Shown here: positions 22,001 through 30,010 of the stretch, piece after piece | How positions within the stretch are numbered: the first letter of the stretch is position 1 | Layout of the letters: every line of letters begins with the position of its first letter | Assembly (NCBI GenBank): GCA_964244115.1 | Contig: CAXTHM010000003.1 | Location: forward strand, 40,194 to 104,193 | Origin: CADCWK01 sp964244115 | Lineage (GTDB): Bacteria; Chloroflexota; Chloroflexia; Thermomicrobiales; UBA6265 | DNA length: 64,000 nt | Direction: 5' to 3' | The notes under the pieces: model-generated | The model's database searches: none | What the model was told of the DNA's origin: nothing | The model's input: the letters and a program-made list of their open reading frames with translations, nothing else | Position numbers and translations under genes: made by a program

Positions 22001-22408
22001 GGGATCGCGGCGCTGCTGGAGTACGGCTGGCGCAACAAGACCGTCGCGGTCAGCCGGAGCGTGCTGAGGTGGGCGCCCGTGGCCGTCTTCGCGGTCGGCG
22101 TCCTGATCCAGATCGCCGTCTTCCTCGGCTCCAGGTACCCGCTGACCAACGACGAGCAGACACCGGACGGCTACCACGCCTGGGGCAACTACGGCATCCC
22201 GGTCGTGCTGTTCGGGCTGGTCGCACTGGCGATGGCCTATGGCTTCGTTAGGACCCCACGGACCCTCTCGCTCCGGGCCGGGACGGTGACGTACGTCGTG
22301 CTGGCGGTGCTGGTCTTCGCCTTCCTGTTCCCGATCCTCGCCGCCACCCAGCTCACCCAGTCCGGACTGGATCTGCGGACCTGGTTCCCCGGCTGGACCG
22401 TCCGCTAA
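19062..22408 (+). CDS. fused GT87-like / GT39 (PMT-type) membrane glycosyltransferase, split by an assembly gap
   Basis: The gene is broken by ten Ns at 19781-19790. Joining the contigs at the shared TGGGCGAT (19773-19780 and 19805-19812) gives 3315 nt, exactly 1105 codons, and reads GKPEWAIPALVYACLIKPQI. The product is ~1,104 residues. After a basic, disordered ~70-residue lead, the N-terminal half is polytopic with a GT-C first loop (FAIDTDTMTAWAQRL) and resembles GT87/DUF2029 mannosyltransferases. The C-terminal half, after a Pro/Gly linker, carries protein O-mannosyltransferase marks: YDEVYHAFTAAQYV, EWTHPPLGKEI and QSRTSMVDIHI. Both halves would use polyprenyl-phosphate sugars at the membrane. 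The ATG at 19062 follows GAGG at 9 nt. Confidence 0.85.
19781..19804. other. 10-N gap and spurious contig start
   Basis: Ten Ns (19781-19790) are followed by 14 bp (19791-19804) that break the frame. TGGGCGAT ends the left contig and recurs just after those 14 bp, and joining there restores one continuous reading frame. Few or no bases seem to be missing. Confidence 0.8.
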
Positions 22409-22426
22409 CCGCCCAACGCTCCCGTA

Positions 22427-22472
22427 GCTGACTCCCCGACCGACCAGCACGATGGCCCGGCGGGGAGTCAGC
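22427..22472. terminator. strong hairpin between glycosyltransferase genes
   Basis: GCTGACTCCCCG (22427-22438) pairs perfectly with CGGGGAGTCAGC (22461-22472). It lies 18 bp past the stop of the fused glycosyltransferase, so the next gene probably starts a new transcript or is partly attenuated. Confidence 0.75.
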
Positions 22473-22524
22473 GCGTATACGATGTCACCATCGCTCCCGC
22501 CGCTCGCCTGACCCCGGAGGACTG

Positions 22525-24351
22525 ATGTCGGCGAATCCACTGCCCGGGGCCATCAGCGCGCGCTTCGAACGGATCGACACCGGGACGGTGCCAAGTGCTT
22601 CCCGGTCCCGGCGGCGAACGGTCCGGGTCGAGCGCCACCCGGCGGTCCGGCCCCCGCTTCCCGGTCGGCCGAACGTCCCGGTGATGGGGCCGCGCCGGAC
22701 CGACCCGTGGTCGCGGGCGGTGTGGGCGCTGCGGCACTGGCCGCTGCCGAGCGCGATCCTACTGCTGTCGCTGCTCGGCGGGGCGCTGCTCCGGATGGTG
22801 AACCTGTCGGGCAACCCGCCCGGCGTCAACCAGGACGAGGCCGTCACCGCCTACGACGCCTGGAGCATCTGGCAGACGGGGCGGGACCATCACGGTGCCC
22901 CGTTCCCGTTCTGGGTGCTGGAGACCTTCACCGACTGGTCGTCGCCGCTCCTGACGTTCATCCTCGCCCCGTTCGTCGGCATCTTCGGGCTCGATATCGA
23001 GGTCGTCCGGCTCGTCACCGCCAGCCTCGGGCTGGTCATGGTCGTCGGGGTCTTCGGCTTCGCGAAGGAACTGACGGCGAACCCGTGGGTCGGGGCGGTG
23101 GCGGCGGCCTTCGCCGCGATCTCGCCGTGGTCGGTCCACTACAGCCGCTACGCCCTCCTGCCGATCGCGGCGATGGCGGTCGGGATGCTGCTGCTCTGGT
23201 GCCTGCTCTGGACGTTCCGGACCCGGAGCGAGGTCGGGCTGGTCCTCTGCGCGGTGCTGGCCGGGCTGACGCTGCTCGGCTACCACACGATGAAGCTGTA
23301 CGTGCCGCTGATCGGGCTCGTCGTCGTCGTGCTGTACGGGCGCCAGGTGCTCCGGTTCCCGGTCCGCGTCCTGATCAACGCGGCCGGCATCCTCGCCTTC
23401 CTCGCGGGGCCGGCTCTCTTTCTGACGCAGCGCGACCCGGACGTCGGCCGGCGCAACAGCTACCTCCTCATCACCAACCAGGACGGCTTCGGCATCCGGA
23501 TGCTGGTCGACAGCTACTGGAGCTACATCTCGCCGGATTTCCTCTTCCGCCGCGGCGACGGCGACCCGACCCACACCATGCCCGGCCACGGTCTCGAGCT
23601 CTGGTTCATTGCCCCGCTGATCCTGCTCGGCCTCGGCATCGTGGTCTGGCAGGTCGTCCAGCCCGGCCGTCTGCTGCCGGACCGGCGGGCGACGCTGCTG
23701 CTGCTGGCCGCGACGCTGCTCGCCCCGCTGCCCGGCGCCCTGACGCAGTTCCAGGCCGCCAACCGGACCGCCTTCCTGTCGCCGCTGCTGGCGGTGCTCT
23801 GCGGGCTCGCGGTCGCCGGGCTGGTCGTCGTCCTGCTGCGGGTGCTGCGCCCAGTGCGTGACCCGTGGCGGATCGCCGTCGTCGCCGTCCTGCTGGCGAT
23901 GCTCGCGCTCCCCGCCGGCCGGCAGACCGCCGACACGTACGACTATTACCTGACGGAGTACCCGCACGACTACTCCGTGACGTGGGGCTTCCACCACGGC
24001 CTCGTCGAGGCGATCGCGTTCGGCTACCCGCTGATCGACCAGTACGACACGGTCTGGGTCGGGGACGCCAACCAGGTCTACATCTTCCTGCTGTTCGCCG
24101 GGCAGATCGACCCGACGATCGCTCAGCGCGAGTTCGCCGACGGCAACCCGTCCGAGACCGAGTACGACGTCAGGGCGTGGCGCAACGTCCGCTTCGCCGG
24201 CAACTACCAGAGCCCACCGGACACCGTCCCGATCGACCGACTCACCGTCCTGTACACGAGCCCGCATCGGGACGGCGAAGTCTTCTACGAGGTCCGCGGC
24301 GGCATCGTCCGCGGCGAGAGCATCCTCGTCATCCATAGTCCCAACCGATAG
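22525..24351 (+). CDS. GT-C family membrane glycosyltransferase (GT39/ArnT-like)
   Basis: This 608-residue polytopic protein has a basic N-terminal tail (~60 residues), about eleven membrane helices and a C-terminal soluble region. The first extracytoplasmic loop holds GVNQDEAVTAYDAWSIWQTG, with the acidic pair (DE) typical of GT-C transferases that use polyprenyl-phosphate donors. A second loop has SPWSVHYSRYALLP, also typical of the family. The acceptor is unknown; cell-surface polysaccharide or glycoprotein is likely. The ATG follows GGAGG at 4-8 nt. It is 19 bp upstream of a paralogue with the same loop motif, so the two are co-transcribed and may add successive or alternative sugars. Confidence 0.85.
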   Translation: MSANPLPGAISARFERIDTGTVPSASRSRRRTVRVERHPAVRPPLPGRPNVPVMGPRRTDPWSRAVWALRHWPLPSAILLLSLLGGALLRMVNLSGNPPGVNQDEAVTAYDAWSIWQTGRDHHGAPFPFWVLETFTDWSSPLLTFILAPFVGIFGLDIEVVRLVTASLGLVMVVGVFGFAKELTANPWVGAVAAAFAAISPWSVHYSRYALLPIAAMAVGMLLLWCLLWTFRTRSEVGLVLCAVLAGLTLLGYHTMKLYVPLIGLVVVVLYGRQVLRFPVRVLINAAGILAFLAGPALFLTQRDPDVGRRNSYLLITNQDGFGIRMLVDSYWSYISPDFLFRRGDGDPTHTMPGHGLELWFIAPLILLGLGIVVWQVVQPGRLLPDRRATLLLLAATLLAPLPGALTQFQAANRTAFLSPLLAVLCGLAVAGLVVVLLRVLRPVRDPWRIAVVAVLLAMLALPAGRQTADTYDYYLTEYPHDYSVTWGFHHGLVEAIAFGYPLIDQYDTVWVGDANQVYIFLLFAGQIDPTIAQREFADGNPSETEYDVRAWRNVRFAGNYQSPPDTVPIDRLTVLYTSPHRDGEVFYEVRGGIVRGESILVIHSPNR

Positions 24352-24369
24352 CGCAGGAGGAGGGACGAG

Positions 24370-26517
24370 ATGGGCGAACGCCAGGACACCGACGACGCGA
24401 CCGCTCCGATCCCGGAACGACCGGACGATCTGACACCGATCGAGGAACCCGGCGAACCGGAGACCGAGCCCGGCACCGGAACCGACCAGCGCCGGATCGT
24501 CGTCCGGGCGACGGTGATACCCGCGATCCGTCCGGAGCTCTCGAACCGAAGGCGGAAGCGAGCGGGGGCCGAGCAGCCGATCGCTGCCATCCTTGCTGAC
24601 ACAGCCGTTCTGCCAGCGTCGGGACTCCAGCGGGTCGCAGGGGAATCGCTCGAGCGGTGGAACAGACCTCTCCCCCAGCCCCGCTCCGGCTCACCTGCGC
24701 GCTCACCCGCTGAAGGGGGCTCTCGCTGCGCTGCGGCAGCGCAGGTGCCCGGAGAGGGGAGCAGATCCGTCCATCGGGAGCCGATCCTCGTCTCCGATCT
24801 CCGCCTGCATCGGCTCCGTCCGCTCAGTGACCGTCTCATCGGCTGGCTGGCCGGGCGCTACCGGGCGGTCGTCGCCCTCGGCGTCCGTTCGCTCGTCCAC
24901 CCGGTCGCGATCGTGATCTACGCCCTGATCGCCGGGGGATTGCTGCGGGCGTTCCGGATCGGGACGATCCCGCCGGGGTTCAACCAGGACGAGGCCGTCG
25001 CCGGCTACGACGCCTGGAGTCTCTGGCAGACGCTGCGCGACCACCACGGCGACACCCTGCCGATCGCCGGCTTCCTCTCGTTCGGCGACTGGGTCTCACC
25101 ACTCCTGACGTTCTGGCTGGTTCCGATCGTCGGAATCTTCGGGCTCGACCTGACCACGATCCGCGCCGGAACGGTCCTCCTCGGGTTGGCCGCTATCCCC
25201 TTCACGTATCTGCTCACCGTCGAACTGACCGGACGTCGGGGAACCGGTGCGGCGGCAGCCTGCTTCCTCGCCCTCTCGCCCTGGGCCGTTCACCTCAGCC
25301 GGTTCGCGATCCCGCCGGCGACCGTGCTGCCTCTGTTCCCGCTCGGGCTCTGGCTCACCTTGCGAGCGATCCGGATTCGCTCAACCGGCAGCGTCGTCCT
25401 GGCGGGACTCGCGTTGGGGGCCGCGATCGCCGGCTACCCGACGATGAAGCTGTACGTCCCGCTGATCGGCGTCCTCGTCGCCGTGCTGTACGTCCGGGAC
25501 TGGGTCCGGATTCCAGTCCGGAGCCTCATCGCCGGCGCCCTGGCGATCGCGCTGGTCGCCGGGCCCAACCTCGTCTTCTCGTTCCGGGACCCGGACGCCG
25601 GCAACCGGCAACGGTTCCTGTCGGTCTTCAACCGGGACGACCTCAGCCCGGGGTTCTTCGCCCAGCAGTACTGGTCGTACATCGACCCGCACTATCTCTT
25701 CGTCAACCGCAACGAGAACGACGCGGCCGATGCGGCATCACGCTTCACGACCGAGCTCTCCTGGACGATCCCGTTCCTGGTCGTGGGCGCCATCGCCCTC
25801 CTGTTCAGAGTCTTTCAACCCGACATCCAGCCTGCGTTCCGCCGGCCGGCGCTCCTGCTGGCCGGTCTGCTGGTGCTCGTCCCCGTGCCCGGGATCTTCA
25901 CGACGACGCAGAACGGCTCCCGCGAGGCGCAACTGATCGTCCTGCTGGCGATCGTCGCCGGGATCGGGCTCGTCACCATCGGCGATCTGGTCTCCTGGGC
26001 GACGGGTCGCTTCGGGAACGTCCGGCTGCGGCTGACGGCAGTGGCGCTCGTCATCGTCGTCCTGCTGGCGCCGCTCGGCGTCCAGGCCCGCGACCGGTAT
26101 CACGGCTACTTCGAGGAGTACCCGCTCGACTACAGCGTGCAGCGGTACTTCCACACCGGGCTGGTCGACGCGACGCGGTACGCCTATGCCGTCCAGGACG
26201 ATTACGATACGATCTGGTTCGTCGATACCAACCAGGGCTACACGATCTTCCTGATCGCCAACCTGATCGACCCCAGCCTCGTCCACGATGAGCTGGAGAT
26301 CAGCGGGCAGGACTTCGGGTCCTACCTCGTCGACGGGATCGGCAAGTTCCGGTTCAACGGCGTCTACGTCGGGCTGGACGACGACATCGTCGTGCTGGAC
26401 CAGCGGGTGGTGTTCGAGTCGTTCCCCTACGGCAACGGTCGCGGCTACGTCGCCCAGGCCGGCGTGACGCCGGATGGGCAGCGAATCCTCGTCGTGAGTA
26501 GTGAAGTTAGGCCGTAA
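24370..26517 (+). CDS. GT-C family membrane glycosyltransferase with repeat-derived N-terminal extension
   Basis: This paralogue of the previous gene is 715 residues. The membrane part starts near residue 170, with GFNQDEAVAGYDAWSLWQTL as the catalytic-loop motif and SPWAVHLSRFAIPP later. It ends with a soluble domain (DTIWFVDTNQGYTIFLIANL). The first ~165 residues are charged and disordered and include about 33 residues encoded by a dispersed DNA repeat (24662-24763), read in frame as RSPAEGGSRCAAAAQ then VPGEGS. That explains why this protein is ~100 residues longer than its neighbour. AGGAGGAGGG precedes the ATG, so the long N-terminus is probably translated. A downstream initiation after the repeat cannot be excluded. 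Confidence 0.85.
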   Translation: MGERQDTDDATAPIPERPDDLTPIEEPGEPETEPGTGTDQRRIVVRATVIPAIRPELSNRRRKRAGAEQPIAAILADTAVLPASGLQRVAGESLERWNRPLPQPRSGSPARSPAEGGSRCAAAAQVPGEGSRSVHREPILVSDLRLHRLRPLSDRLIGWLAGRYRAVVALGVRSLVHPVAIVIYALIAGGLLRAFRIGTIPPGFNQDEAVAGYDAWSLWQTLRDHHGDTLPIAGFLSFGDWVSPLLTFWLVPIVGIFGLDLTTIRAGTVLLGLAAIPFTYLLTVELTGRRGTGAAAACFLALSPWAVHLSRFAIPPATVLPLFPLGLWLTLRAIRIRSTGSVVLAGLALGAAIAGYPTMKLYVPLIGVLVAVLYVRDWVRIPVRSLIAGALAIALVAGPNLVFSFRDPDAGNRQRFLSVFNRDDLSPGFFAQQYWSYIDPHYLFVNRNENDAADAASRFTTELSWTIPFLVVGAIALLFRVFQPDIQPAFRRPALLLAGLLVLVPVPGIFTTTQNGSREAQLIVLLAIVAGIGLVTIGDLVSWATGRFGNVRLRLTAVALVIVVLLAPLGVQARDRYHGYFEEYPLDYSVQRYFHTGLVDATRYAYAVQDDYDTIWFVDTNQGYTIFLIANLIDPSLVHDELEISGQDFGSYLVDGIGKFRFNGVYVGLDDDIVVLDQRVVFESFPYGNGRGYVAQAGVTPDGQRILVVSSEVRP
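24662..24763 (+). repeat. dispersed ~100-bp repeat, copy A, inside a coding sequence
   Basis: It runs from AGACCTCTCCCCCAGCC to GGTGCCCGGAGAGGGGAG and matches the minus strand of 42721-42817. The best conserved part is the last ~62 bp, roughly 90% identical by eye (GCGCTCACCCGCTGAAGG and CGCAGGTGCCCGGAGAGG shared). The ends are partly complementary (CCTCTCCCCC/GGAGAGGGG), suggesting a folding, MITE-like element. Confidence 0.75.
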
Positions 26518-26574
26518 TTGGTCGGGACCGAACGGCGGTCCCACTGGACTCAACGTGCGCGAGGATGAACCGCA

Positions 26575-28092
26575 TTGCAAGATCCAGGGCAGACCAGAGG
26601 TGTCGGGCGCATCGCCGAAGATCCGGCGGCGGCGACTCCCGGTCGTCACAGCGAGGGACGCCCATCGGCTGACCGGACCGCTCCACGACCATCGTCCCTA
26701 TCCCGCCGGCGTCAGGTCCTGCGGCATCGATTGCCGGAGCGGCTGAGGCCGGCACCGCAGGCCGCCCTCATTGCGACGACTGCGGTGGGGATAGCGACGC
26801 TCTTCGACCGGATGAACTACAACGAGATCCCAACCGGTATCAGCCTGACGATCCTGCTTGGAGCCGTGGCGCTGGGGCTGGCCGTAGCTCGTCGGCCGAT
26901 CGCGGGGCCGCTCGCCGTCCTGTTCGGTCTCGTCTTCGCCATCCGGGAACGTATCGACGTCGATGTCGTTCAAAACAGTGATGTCCTGCGTGCGACCAAT
27001 GAAGCCATCCGCGTGCTTGCCGCCGGCGGCAACCCCTATTCCCACTCCTATCAGGACACGATCCCTCCGGGATCACCCTTTCCGTACCCGATCGGTGAGC
27101 CGGTCTATTACTGGCTCCATCGTGAAGCGTTCGGGAGTACCGATCACGCCGACACCGTGGCAGGCATCCTCATCCTGCTCATCTTCGTCGCACTTGTCCC
27201 GATCATCGGCTGGGTTCGATCAGCAGTTGCGGTGATGGGGTACGGCATTTCCGCGACGGCCGTCAGGGTGGGGGCAGACGGCAGCAATGACACCAGCCTC
27301 GCGCTGCTCGTCATCCTTTCCCTGACGCTCCTGCTCTACAGCGTCTGGGATCGCACGCCGGACCGCCTGCGCGACCGGCTGCTCGTTGCCAGCGCGCTGG
27401 CCTTTGCCTGGGCACTTCTGTTCAAACTGTTCGCCGTGGTCATCTTCCCGTTCATCATCGTAGCGCTCTGGCGCCGACGGGCGAGGTGGAAGCTCTTCAC
27501 GTCGACGAGCGTGAGCGTCGCGGTGCTCGCCATGCTCCCGTTCCTGATCGACGATTTCAGCGGCGTCATCGACTACATCTCCCGTGGCGGCGCGCATGAC
27601 CTCATCTTTGGCTTCAATGTCTGGTCGGTGCTCCGTCACCATGCGCCCGACCTCGTCGCGACGCTGGAGCCTCACATCAGTTTCATCCAGATCACGATCG
27701 GAGGCCTGGTCGGGCTCGCCTTGCTGACCCGCGTCCGCTCGGATATCGGCGTGGCGACATCAGGTGGTCTCGTCACGCTCGTCACGCTCGTCGGGCTGGC
27801 GAACTGGACGAGTGGTGCCTACTATGTCGGCTTCTGGGCGATCGTGATCTTTGCTTCCGTCACAGCGAACGTGCCCTCGCTGGCGCTCCAACAGCGGCCC
27901 AGCCGACGGGTACGACGTCGTGCCAACCGGGCCGGGCCGAGGCTGATCGTCGTTCGGCGGGCGTCCCTACCTCAAGCGAGGATGCCGCCAGCCGCCCGAC
28001 GACCCGGCAATCAGGCCAGGTCTCGCGTGCTGGCTCCCCGGCCCGTCTCGACGGCTATCGCACCGACGATGACGGCGACCGAATCTTCGTAA
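26575..28092 (+). CDS. polytopic membrane protein, GT87/DUF2029-like putative glycosyltransferase
   Basis: This product of up to 505 residues has about ten hydrophobic helices. An early loop VDVVQNSDVLRATNEAIRVL and GGNPYSHSYQDTIPPG resemble the lumenal loop of GT87-type polyprenyl-phosphate-mannose-dependent transferases (ANPYLP-like motif). The C-terminal ~70 residues are basic and disordered. The TTG at 26575 is a weak start (GAGG 10-12 nt upstream), and the real N-terminus may lie closer to the first helix (~26750). Codon use is visibly less GC-biased than in the two genes before it, so it may have a separate origin. It sits in the same direction as the other membrane transferases and the polyprenyl-phosphate-mannose synthase that follows. 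Confidence 0.65.
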   Translation: MQDPGQTRGVGRIAEDPAAATPGRHSEGRPSADRTAPRPSSLSRRRQVLRHRLPERLRPAPQAALIATTAVGIATLFDRMNYNEIPTGISLTILLGAVALGLAVARRPIAGPLAVLFGLVFAIRERIDVDVVQNSDVLRATNEAIRVLAAGGNPYSHSYQDTIPPGSPFPYPIGEPVYYWLHREAFGSTDHADTVAGILILLIFVALVPIIGWVRSAVAVMGYGISATAVRVGADGSNDTSLALLVILSLTLLLYSVWDRTPDRLRDRLLVASALAFAWALLFKLFAVVIFPFIIVALWRRRARWKLFTSTSVSVAVLAMLPFLIDDFSGVIDYISRGGAHDLIFGFNVWSVLRHHAPDLVATLEPHISFIQITIGGLVGLALLTRVRSDIGVATSGGLVTLVTLVGLANWTSGAYYVGFWAIVIFASVTANVPSLALQQRPSRRVRRRANRAGPRLIVVRRASLPQARMPPAARRPGNQARSRVLAPRPVSTAIAPTMTATESS

Positions 28093-28199
28093 TCGAGACA
28101 CTTGTGCGATGATCTACGATCGATGTCGACCCCGCGGACCCCACCGATCGTTTCCCTTGTCGCGTCGCCAACTCTCCGGACGTCAATGGAAAGGCCGTC

Positions 28200-28970
28200 G
28201 TGAGCGACCACTCTCGAACCCAGATGACATCGGGCGTCGCGGTGATCGTGCCGACCTACAACGAGCGGGAGAACCTGCCGGCGATGGTGGCGGGCGTGCT
28301 GGCGCTGGGCGAGCACGTCCGCCTCGTCATCGTCGATGACAACTCGCCGGACGGGACGGGGGCGATCGCCGACGACCTGGCGGCGGCGCACCCCGGCCGG
28401 ATCGAGGTGCTGCACCGGGCCGGCAAGCAGGGGCTCGGGACGGCCTACGTCGCCGGCTTCCATCATGTCCTCGCCGGTCCGGCCAGTCTGATCGCGACCA
28501 TGGACGCCGACCTGTCCCACCCGATCGACCGGCTGCCGGCGCTGATCGACGCAGCGAGTGCCGGCGCCGACCTCGTCCTCGGCTCGCGCTACGTCGCCGG
28601 TGGGTCGACGGTCGGCTGGCCGCTGCCGCGCCGGGTGCTCAGTCGGTTCGGCGGGCGCTACGCCCGGACCGTGCTCGGGCTGCCGCTCAACGATCTGACC
28701 GGCGGCTTCAAGGTCTACCGGCGGGCGGCGCTCGCCCAGCTCGACCTCGACCATCTCCGGGCCGACGGCTACGGCTTCCAGATCGAGACGACCTGGCGCG
28801 TGATCCAGAACGGCGGCCGCGTCGTCGAGATCCCGATCACGTTCACCGACCGCGTCGCTGGGGCGAGCAAGCTGTCCCGTCACATCGTCCTGGAGGCCGC
28901 CGCGCTCGTCTGGCACCTGCGGCTGGACCGGTTCCGGGACCGCCGGGCGGAGCGTCGGAGCGCGAGGTGA
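28200..28970 (+). CDS. polyprenol monophosphomannose synthase (GT2, DPM1/Ppm1-like)
   Basis: This cytoplasmic family 2 glycosyltransferase of 256 residues would transfer mannose from GDP-mannose to a polyprenyl phosphate. Motifs in order: VIVPTYNERENLP, VIVDDNSPDGT, a catalytic MDADLSHP (DXD-type), LVLGSRYV, LTGGFKVYRR, and DGYGFQIETTWR, all typical of DPM1/Ppm1. No C-terminal membrane domain is present, which is the simple DPM1 type. The GTG start lies ~8 nt after GGAAAGG. Its product is the donor that GT39 and GT87-type enzymes use, so it probably supplies the membrane transferases encoded just upstream. Confidence 0.9.
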   Translation: MSDHSRTQMTSGVAVIVPTYNERENLPAMVAGVLALGEHVRLVIVDDNSPDGTGAIADDLAAAHPGRIEVLHRAGKQGLGTAYVAGFHHVLAGPASLIATMDADLSHPIDRLPALIDAASAGADLVLGSRYVAGGSTVGWPLPRRVLSRFGGRYARTVLGLPLNDLTGGFKVYRRAALAQLDLDHLRADGYGFQIETTWRVIQNGGRVVEIPITFTDRVAGASKLSRHIVLEAAALVWHLRLDRFRDRRAERRSAR

Positions 28971-29089
28971 ATGGTCGGATCGTTGGCCCACGCGATGCAT
29001 GCGGTTGGTCTGACTCGTTGTCATGAGCCATGACGGTCGTTGGGCAGGATGAGCGGGGCGCTGACCCCGCTCGGGATGGAGAGACGGCA

Positions 29090-29782
29090 ATGGGAAACGA
29101 CTGGCTGTGGGTCGGGACGTTCGGCATGGCGATCGGCGCGGCCGGGTTCCTGGTCTGGTCGCTGCGGCAGCGGCATCGCGACGACCGCGAGGAGCAGCAG
29201 GCGCTGCTGACCCTCGTCGTTCCTCTGGTCGCCGCGATCGCCTATCTGGCGATGGCCCTCGGCCAGGGGAGCTTCATGCTCGGCGATCGGGAGATCTTCT
29301 GGGCGCGGTACGCCGACTGGTCGATCACGACTCCGCTGCTGCTGCTCCACTTCGTCGTCATGCTGCGGATCCGGCCCGTCCTCGCCGCCGGCCTGGTCTT
29401 CGCCGACATCGCCATGATCCTGACCGGCTTCGCCGGCGCCCTCGCTGACCACGGGAACAACGTCAACTACCTCTGGTGGGCCGTCAGCAGCGGTGCCTTC
29501 GTCGCGATCATCGCCATCCTCCTCACTCAGCTCACCGCCTTCGCCCAGGACGGGCACCCGCGCCGCGCCGCCGTCACGCGCAATCTGATCGCGCTGCTGC
29601 TCGCCCTCTGGCTGGTCTACCCGATCGTCTGGCTGTTCGGCACGACGGGGACCGGCGATCTGGGGGAGGGGACGGAGACGGCGATCTACGCCGTCGTCGA
29701 CCTCGTCGCCAAGGTCGGGTTCGGCATCGCCCTCATCGTCGGGCTGCGGTCCCTGCCGCAGCCCGACGCGTCCCGACCGTAG
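29090..29782 (+). CDS. bacteriorhodopsin-like microbial rhodopsin with a DTH motif
   Basis: This seven-helix retinal protein has 230 residues. Helix C reads RYADWSITTPLLLLH. Aligned to bacteriorhodopsin it keeps Arg82 (R73), the proton acceptor Asp85 (D76) and Thr89 (T80), but the donor Asp96 is replaced by His (H87). Helix D keeps Asp115 (VFADIAMI), helix F has the retinal-pocket motif WLVYPIVW, and helix G has VVDLVAKVGFG with the counter-ion Asp (D204) and Schiff-base Lys (K208). A Glu-Thr pair matches Glu204 of the release group. Function is light-driven proton transport or sensing; which one is not settled by sequence. The ATG at 29090 is chosen over an ATG at 29030 because GGAGA lies 8 nt before it and helix A starts just after. 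No retinal synthesis gene is in the window. Confidence 0.93.
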   Translation: MGNDWLWVGTFGMAIGAAGFLVWSLRQRHRDDREEQQALLTLVVPLVAAIAYLAMALGQGSFMLGDREIFWARYADWSITTPLLLLHFVVMLRIRPVLAAGLVFADIAMILTGFAGALADHGNNVNYLWWAVSSGAFVAIIAILLTQLTAFAQDGHPRRAAVTRNLIALLLALWLVYPIVWLFGTTGTGDLGEGTETAIYAVVDLVAKVGFGIALIVGLRSLPQPDASRP

Positions 29783-29810
29783 GTTTCGGCCGGCCCGAGC
29801 GTCCGTGTGC

Positions 29811-29850
29811 TGATCGTCACCGTCCCGGATCTGAGCTCCGGTGACGATCA
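29811..29850. terminator. perfect 12-bp hairpin after the rhodopsin gene
   Basis: TGATCGTCACCG (29811-29822) pairs with CGGTGACGATCA (29839-29850), 28 bp after the stop. A partial third copy of the arm (TGATCGTCGCCGG) follows at ~29865. It probably ends the rhodopsin transcript before the converging tetR gene. Confidence 0.75.
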
Positions 29851-30010
29851 CCTCCGGCCAGGGGTGATCGTCGCCGGACATCCTCGGGATGGCCTCGTGA
29901 GGTCGCCTCGCAACCAGCTCCGCCCCACCGGACCAGTCAGCGGCCGGGCGGCCGGGATGTCGATCCCGTCCTTCGGCCAGTGACCCCGTGCCGTCTCGAG
30001 ACCAGACCGC

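Noticed and set aside
28971..30010. Retinal synthesis or transducer genes beside the rhodopsin
   Set aside because: The flanks hold only a polyprenyl-phosphate-mannose synthase, a terminator and a tetR gene; nothing resembling blh, crtY, crtI or an HtrII-type transducer is present.
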